Assembly (NCBI GenBank): GCA_964587655.1
Contig: CAZPMT010000031.1
Coordinates: 1 to 47,792 of the forward strand
DNA length: 47,792 nucleotides
DNA from: CAZPMT01 sp964587655
Lineage (GTDB): Bacteria; Hydrogenedentota; Hydrogenedentia; Hydrogenedentales; SLHB01
Direction of reading: 5' to 3'
The notes below the pieces were generated by a model that was not told where the DNA came from, ran no database searches, and saw only the letters and a program-made list of their open reading frames with translations. A program made the translations under genes and the position numbers. Every line of letters starts with the position of its first letter. Position 1 is the stretch's first letter. This document shows positions 15,334 through 26,800 of this stretch, in pieces.

Positions 15334-17694
15334 CTACTTCTGCGCCTTTACGATTCCACGGAGGTATGCCTTGTAGTCATCGAGCGGGATCTTCACCACT
15401 TCCAGGTTCCGCAGATCTTTCTTGTCCGCGTTGCCGCTCTTTGCTGCGGTCGAGGCCAGGGCCGTCTTCGCCAGTTCCGAGGAACCCACGAGGTACTGCT
15501 TACTCGTCGTGGCGTCTGTCTCAATCTCGAACTTCCCGCGGGCCCCCGCGATGACTACATATCCCCCGCCTTCCTTCTGTTTGAGGTAAAGGAGGACATC
15601 TTGCCCGACGCTGAACGAAGGTGTCTCGGTTGCCACGGTGAGAATGTTGCCGATGCGGCCGCCCAGCACTGACAAGTATAGCATGCTGCTCTTGTTGAGC
15701 CCGCCTTTTATGTTGTCATCGAGCAGAATGCCGATGTCCGTCGTGATGCCGCGCTTGCCGTTGCGCTCGTACCAACTGCTCTCGACCGTCTGCACTTTGC
15801 CGGTGACAATTTCGTCAGACATGCGGACCATTTCCTGGTCCGAGAGATTCAGGACGGAACCCAGCGCGGGTAGCGTCCCGAGCACCAGCGCGAGGATCAC
15901 CGTGTGGAAGCGGCGTCCCCGCCGCTTTTCAAACGCGACGCGGACGTCGCGTCTACAGCCGGCAAGAAGAGCCTTGCGCCGCCTGCGCGCCGTCCACCAA
16001 AGCAGGACAATACCCAATGACGCGGCGAGGATCGCGGGAAGGTGCATCAGTGACCACTCCATACCCGGCGCCATGAATCGCAGCGCCGCCAGGACTCCGG
16101 CATGTCGAACCAGAAACGCGGCCGCGCTCGGAGCTGCATGATAATACATGTCCACGAAAGCCGTGCCAAGCGCCGTCTTCAAGAGGATGTTGTCACGGAG
16201 GCCGCGCAACGCCTGCGGAACGGCGGTCCCGCCGCCACCCGTGATGCCGGAGAACATTATGTTCCAGGGGCACACGGGGTCGGGGTCGCCAAACATCGGC
16301 TCGATCCACGGACGCATTGTGGGCAAGGTTTTACTCGAGTCCACGCTGATCGCCGCATTCCGGTCGCGATCAAAAGCCATGGGCGTGCCGAGGTCATGCT
16401 TGGCCAGATCGAAAATGTTCCCGAGCTCGTGAAACACCTCGGACGGAAACACCGGCGGCAGGGCTTCCTGCCCGCCCCAGTCCGATTCTCCCATGAAGTC
16501 CGCCGACGTGTACCCGACGGGCGCCTGCCGTCCAAAGTCCAGCCCGTTGAGCGGATTCAGGGTAAACGTATAAGTCGCCGCGAACGGCTCGATGCCGTCC
16601 AGCGTCTCCAAGACCTTATAAAGTCCGTAGAGGTGGAACCGCCCCCCCGAAATCGGCTGCTGTTCGTAGTAGCCCGTCACCGTGCTGAAAAGCGGAATGC
16701 GCGCCGTCGCCGCATTGTTGTCCACGTCGCACCACGCCACGATATGGCCGCCGATCAGCGGAATCGACGGGATACTCGCGCGCGTTTGCGTGCGCGCCTC
16801 CTGTTCGATCATGAAGAATGCGTCCTGGCTGCCCCGCGGGTAGAGGAACGATACGCCCGCAATGTCGTCCGGCGCCAGCGTATCCTCTCCGTCCAACAAG
16901 TCGGTGCCGCCGTCATCCGTGACGAACTGAATGGGAAACATAGTCGGCGTCGCGCCAACAACCCTGAGCACGTTCGAGGCGTCCCGCAACGCGACCACGG
17001 GACTTTCGATAAGCATCTCCGTGCCCATGATCGTGGCAATCTCAACGTTGTTCAGCGGCGTGTGATCCAATCCGATGAAATGGCCGATTTCATGAACAAG
17101 CGTCGACTTCAGCGACGCTAAAGGCTTCTGGCCCGGAGCCGACGGACGATGCGTGGCGCCATCGATCAAAATGTCCGCCTCGAGAATCTGTCCGCCGCTG
17201 ATGTAGACCTGAACCGGCCCCGAAGGGGGATAGAAACCGTCATTCACGAGAACCGTGAAGACCGTCAGCCCCAGGATCCCGTTGCCGACAACTTGATTTG
17301 GATCCGTGGGAACTTGGATCGAGACGCTGTTGATGAAGTCCTCGACGTCCCCGACCGGAAGGGGATCAGGCGTCGGCCCAACAAGCTGGAACCCGACATA
17401 TGACGTCGGGACATCCGCCCAGACTTCAAAGGACTCGCGGACGATCTCCTGTTCATCGTCGGTAAAGCCGTTCGGCCCTCCCTCGACAAGGACCTCGATA
17501 CCTTCGTTCGGGCCGCTGATGTCGCCATCGCTGTTGCTGTCGTTCATCGCCGCCCAGGACCACTTGAGCATCTCGAGCTGCTGGTAATCATTGAAGGCCC
17601 GGTACGGAATGAACGCATGGGCGTCGAGACAAACACCGGCGAAGACGCCAACGCACATGCCCATCAACATCACTCGCCAGATTCTAGCACGCAC
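15334..17694 (-). CDS. Secreted matrixin-like metalloprotease fused to a second secreted domain
   Basis: A 786-residue product in two parts. Part 1 (about 1-575) has a signal peptide ending CLDAHA, a metzincin zinc site LVHEIGHFIGLDHT (HExxHxxGxxH, about 200-212) with a Met-turn-like TIMGTEM. A degenerate CFI-box-like segment follows (LRGLRDNILLKTALGTAFVD), and then a membrane helix with an Arg-rich end (LGIVLLWWTARRRRK). Part 2 (about 599-786) begins with a second signal-like helix (VILALVLGTLPALGSVLNLS) and a beta-rich domain (IVTGKVQTVESSWYERNG, PSFSVGQDVLLYLKQ) of a kind often encoded beside matrixins. The join (about 580-596) is the translated repeat at 15906-15956. Start GTG 17694 has AAAGGAG 8 bases upstream; an ATG at 17715 is less likely. 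Probably a T2SS substrate (inference). Confidence 0.8.
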   Translation of the reverse strand: MRARIWRVMLMGMCVGVFAGVCLDAHAFIPYRAFNDYQQLEMLKWSWAAMNDSNSDGDISGPNEGIEVLVEGGPNGFTDDEQEIVRESFEVWADVPTSYVGFQLVGPTPDPLPVGDVEDFINSVSIQVPTDPNQVVGNGILGLTVFTVLVNDGFYPPSGPVQVYISGGQILEADILIDGATHRPSAPGQKPLASLKSTLVHEIGHFIGLDHTPLNNVEIATIMGTEMLIESPVVALRDASNVLRVVGATPTMFPIQFVTDDGGTDLLDGEDTLAPDDIAGVSFLYPRGSQDAFFMIEQEARTQTRASIPSIPLIGGHIVAWCDVDNNAATARIPLFSTVTGYYEQQPISGGRFHLYGLYKVLETLDGIEPFAATYTFTLNPLNGLDFGRQAPVGYTSADFMGESDWGGQEALPPVFPSEVFHELGNIFDLAKHDLGTPMAFDRDRNAAISVDSSKTLPTMRPWIEPMFGDPDPVCPWNIMFSGITGGGGTAVPQALRGLRDNILLKTALGTAFVDMYYHAAPSAAAFLVRHAGVLAALRFMAPGMEWSLMHLPAILAASLGIVLLWWTARRRRKALLAGCRRDVRVAFEKRRGRRFHTVILALVLGTLPALGSVLNLSDQEMVRMSDEIVTGKVQTVESSWYERNGKRGITTDIGILLDDNIKGGLNKSSMLYLSVLGGRIGNILTVATETPSFSVGQDVLLYLKQKEGGGYVVIAGARGKFEIETDATTSKQYLVGSSELAKTALASTAAKSGNADKKDLRNLEVVKIPLDDYKAYLRGIVKAQK
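15906..15956. repeat. REP-like double-hairpin element at the protease fusion junction
   Basis: A 51-bp element nearly identical (two mismatches) to 2860-2910 in gspL, with both 8-base-arm hairpins intact. Here it is read in another frame (GCRRDVRVAFEKRRGRRF) and sits exactly between the membrane-anchored protease part and the second signal-peptide-like helix. Confidence 0.85.
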
Positions 17695-17723
17695 GAATCG
17701 AGCTCCTTTCTCCATGCCTCCCT

Positions 17724-17870
17724 CTCGTGCTTGCTCGTAATCGTAATCGAACAGACTGACAGAGGAATGGAGTCAAAAGCCTGTTCTCTCGTTCCCAAGT
17801 GCAACTTGGGAACGAGAGACCGTCTGCTTTACTACGATTACGAGCACGATTACGAGCACGAGCACGAGCA
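17724..17870. mobile_element. MITE-like element with GTGCTC/GTAATC terminal inverted repeats
   Basis: The left end (17724-17750) reads CTCGTGCTTGCTCGTAATCG and the right end (17833-17870) is its inverted, expanded counterpart. About 80 bp lie between them, including a 33-bp hairpin (17786-17818). The element overlaps the 3' end of the giant exoprotein gene, supplies its stop codon (17773-17775) and reaches close to the metalloprotease start. A second copy with 34-base perfect ends lies at 40776-40908. No transposase is encoded. Confidence 0.65.
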
Positions 17871-20800
17871 GGGGATACGCCAATGCCCACGCCACCGGCG
17901 TGAGCACGCCGCGCACCAGCGCAGCGAGCCACGGGCGTTGCGCTACCTCGTCCGCTATCGGCGGACTCATCGAATAGTAGAGTTCCACGAGCGCCGTTCC
18001 CGGCGCCGTCTTCAGCAGGACGCCGTCCCGGAACGATCGGAACGTCGCCAGGTGTTCCGCGAACGGCGAACCGTACGCCGCCGTTGCAATGAAGCACGGC
18101 CCGTTGACCGGGTTCTCGTAGGTGAACCCATTCACCTTGACGTCTTCCATGGACTTGGTCGAACTCGGTTCGAGGTTCCGGACGATCACGTCCATTGCAC
18201 CCGTGCTCGGGAACCCGCCCGTCGGGAACCCCACCTCGATCCATGTGCCGTCTCCGGCCACTTCGTTCACCGGCATGATCGTCCGCCCGAACACGACCTC
18301 CAGATTCTCGGCCCCGTTGAAGTTAGTTCCGTGGATCGTAACGGGGAATGCCGCTTGACCGCCGTGATCCGGCGTCACGCTGGAAATGGCGGGCGTGGTA
18401 GCAGTCGAGGACGAAGACAAGGTGAACAGATCGTCGCGGCTTTCCTCCTCTTCCGTCTGGCTGTTGCGCACCACCAGCACCACCGGCTCGTGCGGCGTGA
18501 TGCCCGGACGATTCCGTATGGTCACGTCGATATCCGTTTCCGTGGCGGCGGTCAGCGAAAGATCATATCCGGAAAGCGCGACCATCGGCGTCGTGCCAAA
18601 GCCGTGTCCGCGGATCACGAAACTGAACCCGTTCGGCGAGAGAATCGCCGCCGGAAGCTGCGGCTGGGTGACCGATTCGATGACGAGCGAATAAGGCCCG
18701 ACCAGACGCTTCTGTGAAACGATAGCGCCCGTCCTCTTGTTCTTCGACGATGTCGAGCGGATCCAATTGAACCCGCTGCTGTCAGGTTCTTGCTTGGCTT
18801 TCAACCCATCCGCGTAGTAGTTGGTGGGCGGATCCTTGAAGAACGTGATGAAGCCGAGCGCGCGCGAACCCCAGGGGAATTCGCTGAACAGGTCGAATCC
18901 GTCCACCGGTTGGGTCGGCGGAGGCGGATACGTGAAGGTGTCCGGGTCGGGCTCGGTGGGCGTGTTCGGTCCCCAGGACACGATTGCGGCGCGGAATCCG
19001 ACGTCCTCGGCGGCGTTGCGGCCGGCGCGCACAACGACGAAGAAGTCCGGGCCTTGAAACTGGTCGCCGGTTCGTATCCCGAACGTTTCCGGCACCCATT
19101 GCCGCAAGCGGGGCTGCTGCTTGATCGGTTCGGGCCAGTTGTCGGTCCCCGGCGAGGAGAAGACGAACTTCACCTGCGTCTCGGGTTCGCCGGCTTCTCC
19201 GATCAAGACAGGGGCGTCATCAAGCTGTATCGGGATATCGACGTTCGGGTCGAAGACGCCGTTGCGGTTGGCGGGGTCATTATCGTTGTCGCGATAAATC
19301 GCGACGCCGCTCACGCTCTGGTCAATATCGAGTGGAAGGAGATCGCGAGAGAGACTGAATGCAGCGGTTTCGCCCTCACCAGTCGCGCCGGTTTCTCGAT
19401 AAAATTCGACGATCAACTGTTCGAGGAACGTTGGATTCTGAACGATCCGCCACGCGCCCTCGCGCGGTTGGCCGCTCAGTAGGTGCAACTCGTTGGCCGA
19501 GTTGCCGAGAATCTGATAGGCCTCATAGTGGCTGTCTATCAACCAGCAATCCTTGTATGCATTCTGCGACCACGCGGCGCCCGGCACGGCGAAGGCGTCC
19601 GCGGAGCCAACACCGCTCGGGCCGGAAGCGAGTGTATCGGCGGGGCGATTCGTGGCGACGTCGACTCCGAGCATCGGTACGGCTGGGCCGCCCCTGTAGA
19701 TCTTCTGCGGGCGTACGGTCATATCGGTAAGCTGCACGGGGACGTTAGTCTCCAGCATATCGTGCCCGTAGAAGTCCTGCACGGCGCCCTCTTCAGGACT
19801 GCTCTTGAGAAACGCGCTGGGGCTTGTTGGCTGCTTGGGCAGAAACTGGACGCCTGCCGTGCGTTCCGTTCCAATCCGTCCGGGCAACGTGGCGGGTACG
19901 AAGGCTCGGAACTGCTCGAATCGCGAGACCTTGTCGGAGGTGCGTACAACCAGAAACAGGTCATCGCCGAGATTGCCAACGTTAACGGCCTTGGCCGCGC
20001 TTTGCAGCGTCTCTGAGTTGACGAGGATCGGTTTCACCTCTTTCGGTCGTGCACTCGTGATATCCGCATTGGAGGGACTGATGCTTCCGTTCTCGCCAGC
20101 GGATTTGGCGCCGCCCCCCACGACGGAGTCCGATGTTGGCAGCGCCCAGGCCTGGCTGAGGTTCAGACGCAGCACCCAGGCACGGTCGGTCGTGTCAACC
20201 ACGCCGTCACCGTTGAGGTCGTCCGCTACGCCGTCTCCGTCCAGATCGACTGGTTCGGGACCGGAAGGCCACGCCAGGTTCTCAAGTGCGACGGCGTTAT
20301 CGGCGCCGGTCAAGGTTCCGGCGAGCTCTTCGAACGGAGTGCCAAGGAAGACGCCATCTCCGTCGGTGTCCTCGAATAGCAGGACGCCGGAGTCGGAGGA
20401 AATGCCGGAGTCGTCCAGGTCGCGCAGGTGGCTTGGATCGAACTCAGGTCCCCAGAATGCCACTGTGATCTGATCGAGGTACATCTTATTGACGCGATTC
20501 GTGACAGGATCATTCGCGCCGACGAGGTTGAACCCGAGCATGGGCGTCGGGGCGCTGTTCGCATCTATGTGCTGTTTCATGAGCCGGGCTCGCCGGTCGG
20601 TAAGCGACCAGTCGCTTGCCCTTGGGTACTCGCCGGGCTGGCGCGTCGCCGGCCAGGTGTAAAAGTCCGGTAAAATGGGCTGGGCGGGCGGGTTGGGGAA
20701 CACGGCCGAGCGCGGCCCATAGGGCAGTGGGTCCGCAAAGGGATTGAAGAAGGGGGCAATTTCGTAAGAGTACTGCCCAGGGAAAGTGACGTCATCAACT

Positions 20801-23800
20801 GCGAAACTGAAATCGCCGATGGTGGTCAACTGCTCCGTGCGCCAGCCCAGGACGCCGACGCTGTGGAAGTTGTAGAATTGATACTGAAGGAAGCCAAGGG
20901 GATCCAACCAGTAATCGAAGTTGAACTGGTACCAGCCGAGGAAACTGAAATCCGCGGCAGTCCCGATAAGGGTCACGCCTGGGGGGGCGATGGCGATGCC
21001 GAATCCGCCCCAGCCGTAGTAAATGTCCGTTAGGTACGAATAGCGGTTATTGGACTCGTAGGTCATGACATAGTCATGCACCTCAACGCCGCCTCTGACA
21101 GGTTTTGTGTTGTTTGCGTTCAATGTCCGCTGCGGCCACCAAGGCTCGATATCGCCCCATCGATAGTCGTCCTGCCAGCGTAATATATCGACATTGGGGA
21201 TCTGGGTGTCAGTGGCAATGCCTCCCTCATAGTGTCCGGAGATCGGGTCGTAGCGCCTGGGCTCGATGAAACAACGGAAATCGGCGCCGGCATTCATTCC
21301 GACGCCATCGCCCGGATACATACTGGTGTCTTCATAGCCGCTATCTGGCCTGAACACCACAAAGTAATCAGGTATGAACAGGCCCTCGGTAGTGCCTGTC
21401 GGCACGGGGGTGATTAATCCAGTGGGAGTGTCCGCATTGAGTAGGCGCCGCCGCCCGCCGCGGAACCGCAGCTTGATCTTCCACCAAGGGTCGCCCCCGC
21501 CCGGAGGGAACGGGACATATTCCCAAGTCTGCGCCGGAATGAAGTCAAAAAAGTTGAAGAAGTAGCCCGCAGGCGCCATCGGGTGATCCGTAAACGTAAC
21601 CCCGCCGCCCGCCGCGGGAGTAGGCGGATCGAAAAGCCCGTTTGCGTTCGAGTCGTAGTACACCCAAACGCCGTTGAAGGTGAAGTCCTCGCCCACGGCG
21701 GGTTCGAGAAGTACGGAATGCGCCGTCGTCATGTGCTCGAAGGCCTCGGGGGCGTTGAGTCCGCCGTTGCCGGCAGGTCCGTAGGGATCCGCGCCGATAT
21801 CCGTGCAGACCACATTGACCTCGACGAGGTCCGCTTGGGGCACGTCGTCGATTAGCCAGCGGAGGGACTGTTCGCCCTCGGCCAAGATCGGCGTGGCCAC
21901 GGAGTGGAGGTTGATCCCGATGGCTGCCGTCCACGCCTCGAGCGCGAAGAGCTGGCGCACGTCCATCCATTCGCCGGGGACAAAGTCGAACATTTGTCCG
22001 GCGACGTCCCAACGGGGCCGGCTTTGCTCCGACATTGGCGCGTAATGATGGACGGGCCAGTTCCAGGCATTGACGAAGCGGTTGACAAAGGGCGTCTCGG
22101 GTCCGCCGGTGATATCCCAACAGGCGAAACTCGAGGAATACCCGATCTCAGGCTCCAGGACCTCGTCATCGTAGAAATTCGGGCTGTAGGAGTCCGCCGG
22201 AGCGCCTTCATCATCCACTGGGAATGGAAACATTACGGCGCTTGTGACCTTGTAGCCGAGAGTGAGGGCGCTGCGCCAGGTAGCCGATGTGCGCACCGCC
22301 ACAATATAGGATTGACCGACTGCAGGCGACCCCGACACCACGGGAAACTCGGGCGCTCTCCTTGTTCCGTTCCCGATAAAGTCCAGCACATAGACGAGAT
22401 TGCCCTGGGTTTCATCCACAAGCTGTCCCACGGGAAAGCCAAAGTTGTCCCAGGTAAAGAGGAGGAAATCCTTCTCTTCGAGATTGCCGTCGCGCTCATC
22501 GACCTCGCCGGTCTCTTCAAACAAGCCGAACTGGAGCAGGTCGGACGCCTCCGGGCCGATGACGTTGTCGTAGCCAAGGGCTTCGCTCTCGCGTGGGTCG
22601 GTAATGATGGAATACGTGAGCGATTCGAGAATACGCGGGGCCGGTGTATCTTCGGCAGACCACAACATTGTGAAATGGAAGAGCGGCACCCAGTCGATCA
22701 ACGGCAACAGCGCGTGCTTGTCGCGGTCGCGAATGCCGTCGTCAATCGTGAACGAGGTGGTGGGTATGGTTTCGGGCGCGATCTTCCAAATGACGTCCGA
22801 TACTTGGTCCGAAACGTAGATAAAACCGGTGTCATCGGTCGTGATGCAGTGGGGATCCAGGCCTCCGGCTAGGACGGCGCCAACGGCGCCCGTCTGGGAA
22901 ATCCTGACGATCTGACGTTCGACCGGCAAGCCGATGATGAGCGTATTGGCGTCGCCGCTCTCCGGGGCAACGCCTTTTATGACACCGGCGTCCTGATCCA
23001 AGGTTATTTGCACGGGGGCCGCGTCACCGTTGGCATACTTGAACAGGTGTCCGCCGACGACGAACCACAGAACCCCCTTCGAGTCAAACGCCAAGTCGGT
23101 AATCGTCGTATAGTCGGAAGTGACGAAGAGGAGATCCGTTGTTCCAGTGGAATTGACACGGACTATGCGCCCGCTCGTGACGCCGTTTATGGTGACGGTG
23201 TGCGCGGCGATGACGGAGCCAACTGTGCCGAACCGCCCGGGGCGGTCAATCTCCAGCGAAGTGGCTTGATTCAGGGAGTCGGCGGCAAAGTCCGACGTCG
23301 AGCCGCCGGGAGTGATCTGTTTGACGTCGCCTGTCTTCTCCTCTGGAAGGAAACCTGTGGCGACGAGGATGTTCCCGGTGTCATCTATGACATCGATCGA
23401 TTCGGGATTGCAGAGGCTGCCACCCAATAGGGCAAACGATCCCCCGCCGGAGGGGACACGATAGATGGAGTTGTCGCATGTCTGGCTTTCGTGTCCGGCA
23501 TAGAGTTGTCCTGTGGCGTCGAATGCAAGTTCACCGGGATCGGGAATACCTTCCACGTACTTGGTCTTGACCAGTTCGCCCTCGCCCTCGCCCTCGCCTT
23601 CACCTTCACCTTCACCTTCGCCTTCGCCTTCGCCTTCGCCGCCGCCGGGCCTCACCAGAATGTAGTCCTTCTGCGAGAACGTGTCCAGGGCGCCATTCTT
23701 GAAGGTCGTGGTCAGCGAGACCGTATAGACGCCCACTTTCGTGTACTCATGCACCGGATTCTGATTTGTGCTGTTGTCGCTGCCGTCCCCGAAATTCCAC

Positions 23801-26800
23801 GAGAACGACGCCGGCGGATTGTCCGCCGTCCCTCGAGAACGGTCCGTGAACGCCACGGACAGATTGGCTTTCCCATCGCGCGGCGCCCCGTCAAAGTAGG
23901 CAAACGGCAGCGTCAGCACGGAGATGTAGCCCTGCTTCGTGATTTTCGGAATGCCCGTGACCGTCAACGAAACCGTATACGTTCCCGGATTGGCATAGGC
24001 GTGTTTCGTGGTCTTCCGGTCCGTGGACGTCTGCCCGTCGCCAAACTCCCAAAGATAAACCGCCGCCTCGTTGTCATACGTGCTCGTGAACGTGACGATA
24101 TCATTCGGCGCCACGCGAGTCCTGTCCGCTGCGAAGTCGACCTTCGGCGCAGCCGTGCCCGTAATGATGTACGTCTGGGCGGCCTTATTCGCCGTGGTCC
24201 GTATCCAGTACTTATACTTGTTCGCGTCCTGGCTCCGGTCGGCCTCGACCCGGGTTTCGAGCCGGCGGCGGTCCGGATTGAACGTCCAGTAGTTGTACTC
24301 CTGAGGCCTCTGGAAGAACGTGATGAATCCCAGTTCGCGCGAACCCCACGGATACTCCGCGAAGATGTCGAACTCATTGGGATCCACCCCCGGCGGCAGC
24401 GGCAGGGGCGACAGGAACTGATCGGGATCGGGTTCGGTCGGCGTACAGGGACCCCACGACACGATACCGATCCGGAAGTCGTCACCCTGCTCCATCTGAT
24501 TCGAGGCGCGCACGACGACGAAGAAATCGTTACCGGAGTCCTGATCCGCCGGCGATGCGCCCCAGGAATCAGGCGCCCACTGGCGATAACGGGGCTGATC
24601 TTTCAGATCAATCTTCTGGAGGCCCGCGATGTCGTCCGTGCCCGGGGAAGAGAACACGAATTTGATCTGCTGCGGCTCGCCCACGAGCCCGATGTGTGCC
24701 GGCGCCTGATCGAGGGTCAGCGGTATATCGATGCCGGGGTCGTACTTGCCGTTCGTGTTATTCGGATCCCAGTCGTTGTCGCGATAGATGGCGATGCCGC
24801 TCTTCGACTGGTCAGTATCAAGCGGGAGAAGGTCCTGATAGAAGTTGAATTTCCCGTCACGGCCCTCGTCGTACACCTCCACCACCAACTGCTCGAGGAA
24901 CGTCGGGTCCTTCACGACGCGCCACTTGCCGCCCGCCGGCGCACCGCTGCGCAAGGTCAGGGTGCTCCCGCCGGCCCCGGTGATCTCATACGCCTCCAAC
25001 CGCTTCACTCCGGGCGCCATTCCGATGAGCCAGAAGCCCACCGCGTCGCCGGTCCACGTCTTGCCAGGTGTCGAATACTGGTTCGGAGGAACCGAGACGC
25101 CGTTCTCGCCCGAGTCCACGCGCGCATCGAGCCGATTGGTCGAGATGTCGAGGCCCAACACCGCGAGATCGGGTCCGCCGCCATAGATAGTCTGGCCGGA
25201 TTTCGTCAGGTTGACCAGGTCGACCGGCACATTCATTTCGAGCATGTCGTGCCCGTAGAATTCCTGCACCGCGCCCTCTTCCGGACTTGATTTCTCGAAC
25301 GACTGCACCATCGGATACGCCCGGTCGCGGAACTCGAACCCGGCGATCTTCTCAGAGGCAGGCGTCCGGCTCGGAAGCCGCGCCGGCACCACCGCCCGGA
25401 ACTGCTCGAACCGCCGAACGTCGTGCGACGGCCTCACTACGACAAACAGATCATCACCGGAACGACTCTTGGTGTCCGAATCCGGCACGGCCCAGCCGTT
25501 CGCGGGCGTAAAACGAAGCACCCACGCCCGGTCACGATCGTCAATGATCGGTTTCCCCTCGGCGTCATAGTCCCCGTTTAGGTTGTCAGGCTGGTAGTCC
25601 CCGTCAAGATCGACAAACTCGGGGGCATTGCTCCACGCAAGGAACTTTACAGCGATGGGTTTGTCGGCAACTACGTCGTCAAACACGCCGTTCTGATTCG
25701 TGTCTTCCCACAACGACACGCTTGACGTCGGCAGAACCCCATTCGGATCCAGCGCCAGGAAGTCCTTCCTTGGGTCGAAGTCCGGGCCCCAGAACGCCAC
25801 CGACACCCGGTCAAGATAGAGACGATTGTCCTTATTCACAGTCGCATCGTCGGCGCCCGCCAGATTGAACCCCAGCATCGCCACGTTGTTGCCCAACAGC
25901 GAGCCCGTCATCACGTCCGTATTCGACAACGCGTCGGCCCGCTGCTTCAGCAACCGCGCGGCACGGGCGCCGCCTGGCTGGACGCCGGGGAAGTTCGGAT
26001 CGAGCGGGTCAAGGCCGTCCGGCCAGTCGCTGATCCGCGGGTACTGGCCCGTCGGCAACACGGACCGCGCGATCCACCATGCGCCGTCAAGGCACGCCTG
26101 GCCGTGAATGAGGAACAGTTGATTGGCCGTATTGCTCTTAATGCGGAACTTGCCGTTCTTATGATCGAGCAGCCAGTAGCCCGCGTACCCATTGTACGGC
26201 CACTGGGCGCCGGGCGCCTCGAACACATACTCGTCATCCGACCTGTCCGGCGCCGTGCCTGTCCGATACAAGTACGCCCGTCCGAACGGGCCCGAAGGTC
26301 CCGATTGCGCCACCGCGGCAATCTGCGGAGGCCACATCGAGTAGTCCGGCAAGGTCGGCTGAGGCGCCGGAAGCGGATAGAAATAGGACCGAGGCGTGGT
26401 GAAGTTCGGATTCTCGAACGGCACGCTTTCAAAGGCGTATTGGATCGCCTTCGGGCTTCCGCCTTCCAGAGCGTTTGAGAAGTCCGGCATCACGCCCAGC
26501 AGCGAAGGAATGGCGAAGTTGGACGTCAACACGCCAAGCGGGTCCAGCCAGTCTTCGAAATTGCTCCCGTCGCGGGTGGGCACCGCGAAACACGAGAAGG
26601 CTTGGCCCACGCCGCTGTTAATGGCGGAGTATCTTGCGTAGAGATTGTCGGAACTGTACGTCAAGACCAGATCATGGACCTCAATCGCGCCACGCAGCGG
26701 TTTCACGTTTGTCTGGTTATGCGTCCGCTCGTGCCACCACGGTTCGTCCTTCGTTGGATCCTGGCTTTCAAGCAGGGCGTTGTCCTGGAACTCGTTGCAG

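Noticed and set aside
23491..25290. Rightward open frame of 599 codons antisense to the giant gene
   Set aside because: Shadow frame; includes the Gly-Glu microsatellite read as Phe-Ala/Phe-Thr. No recognisable fold.
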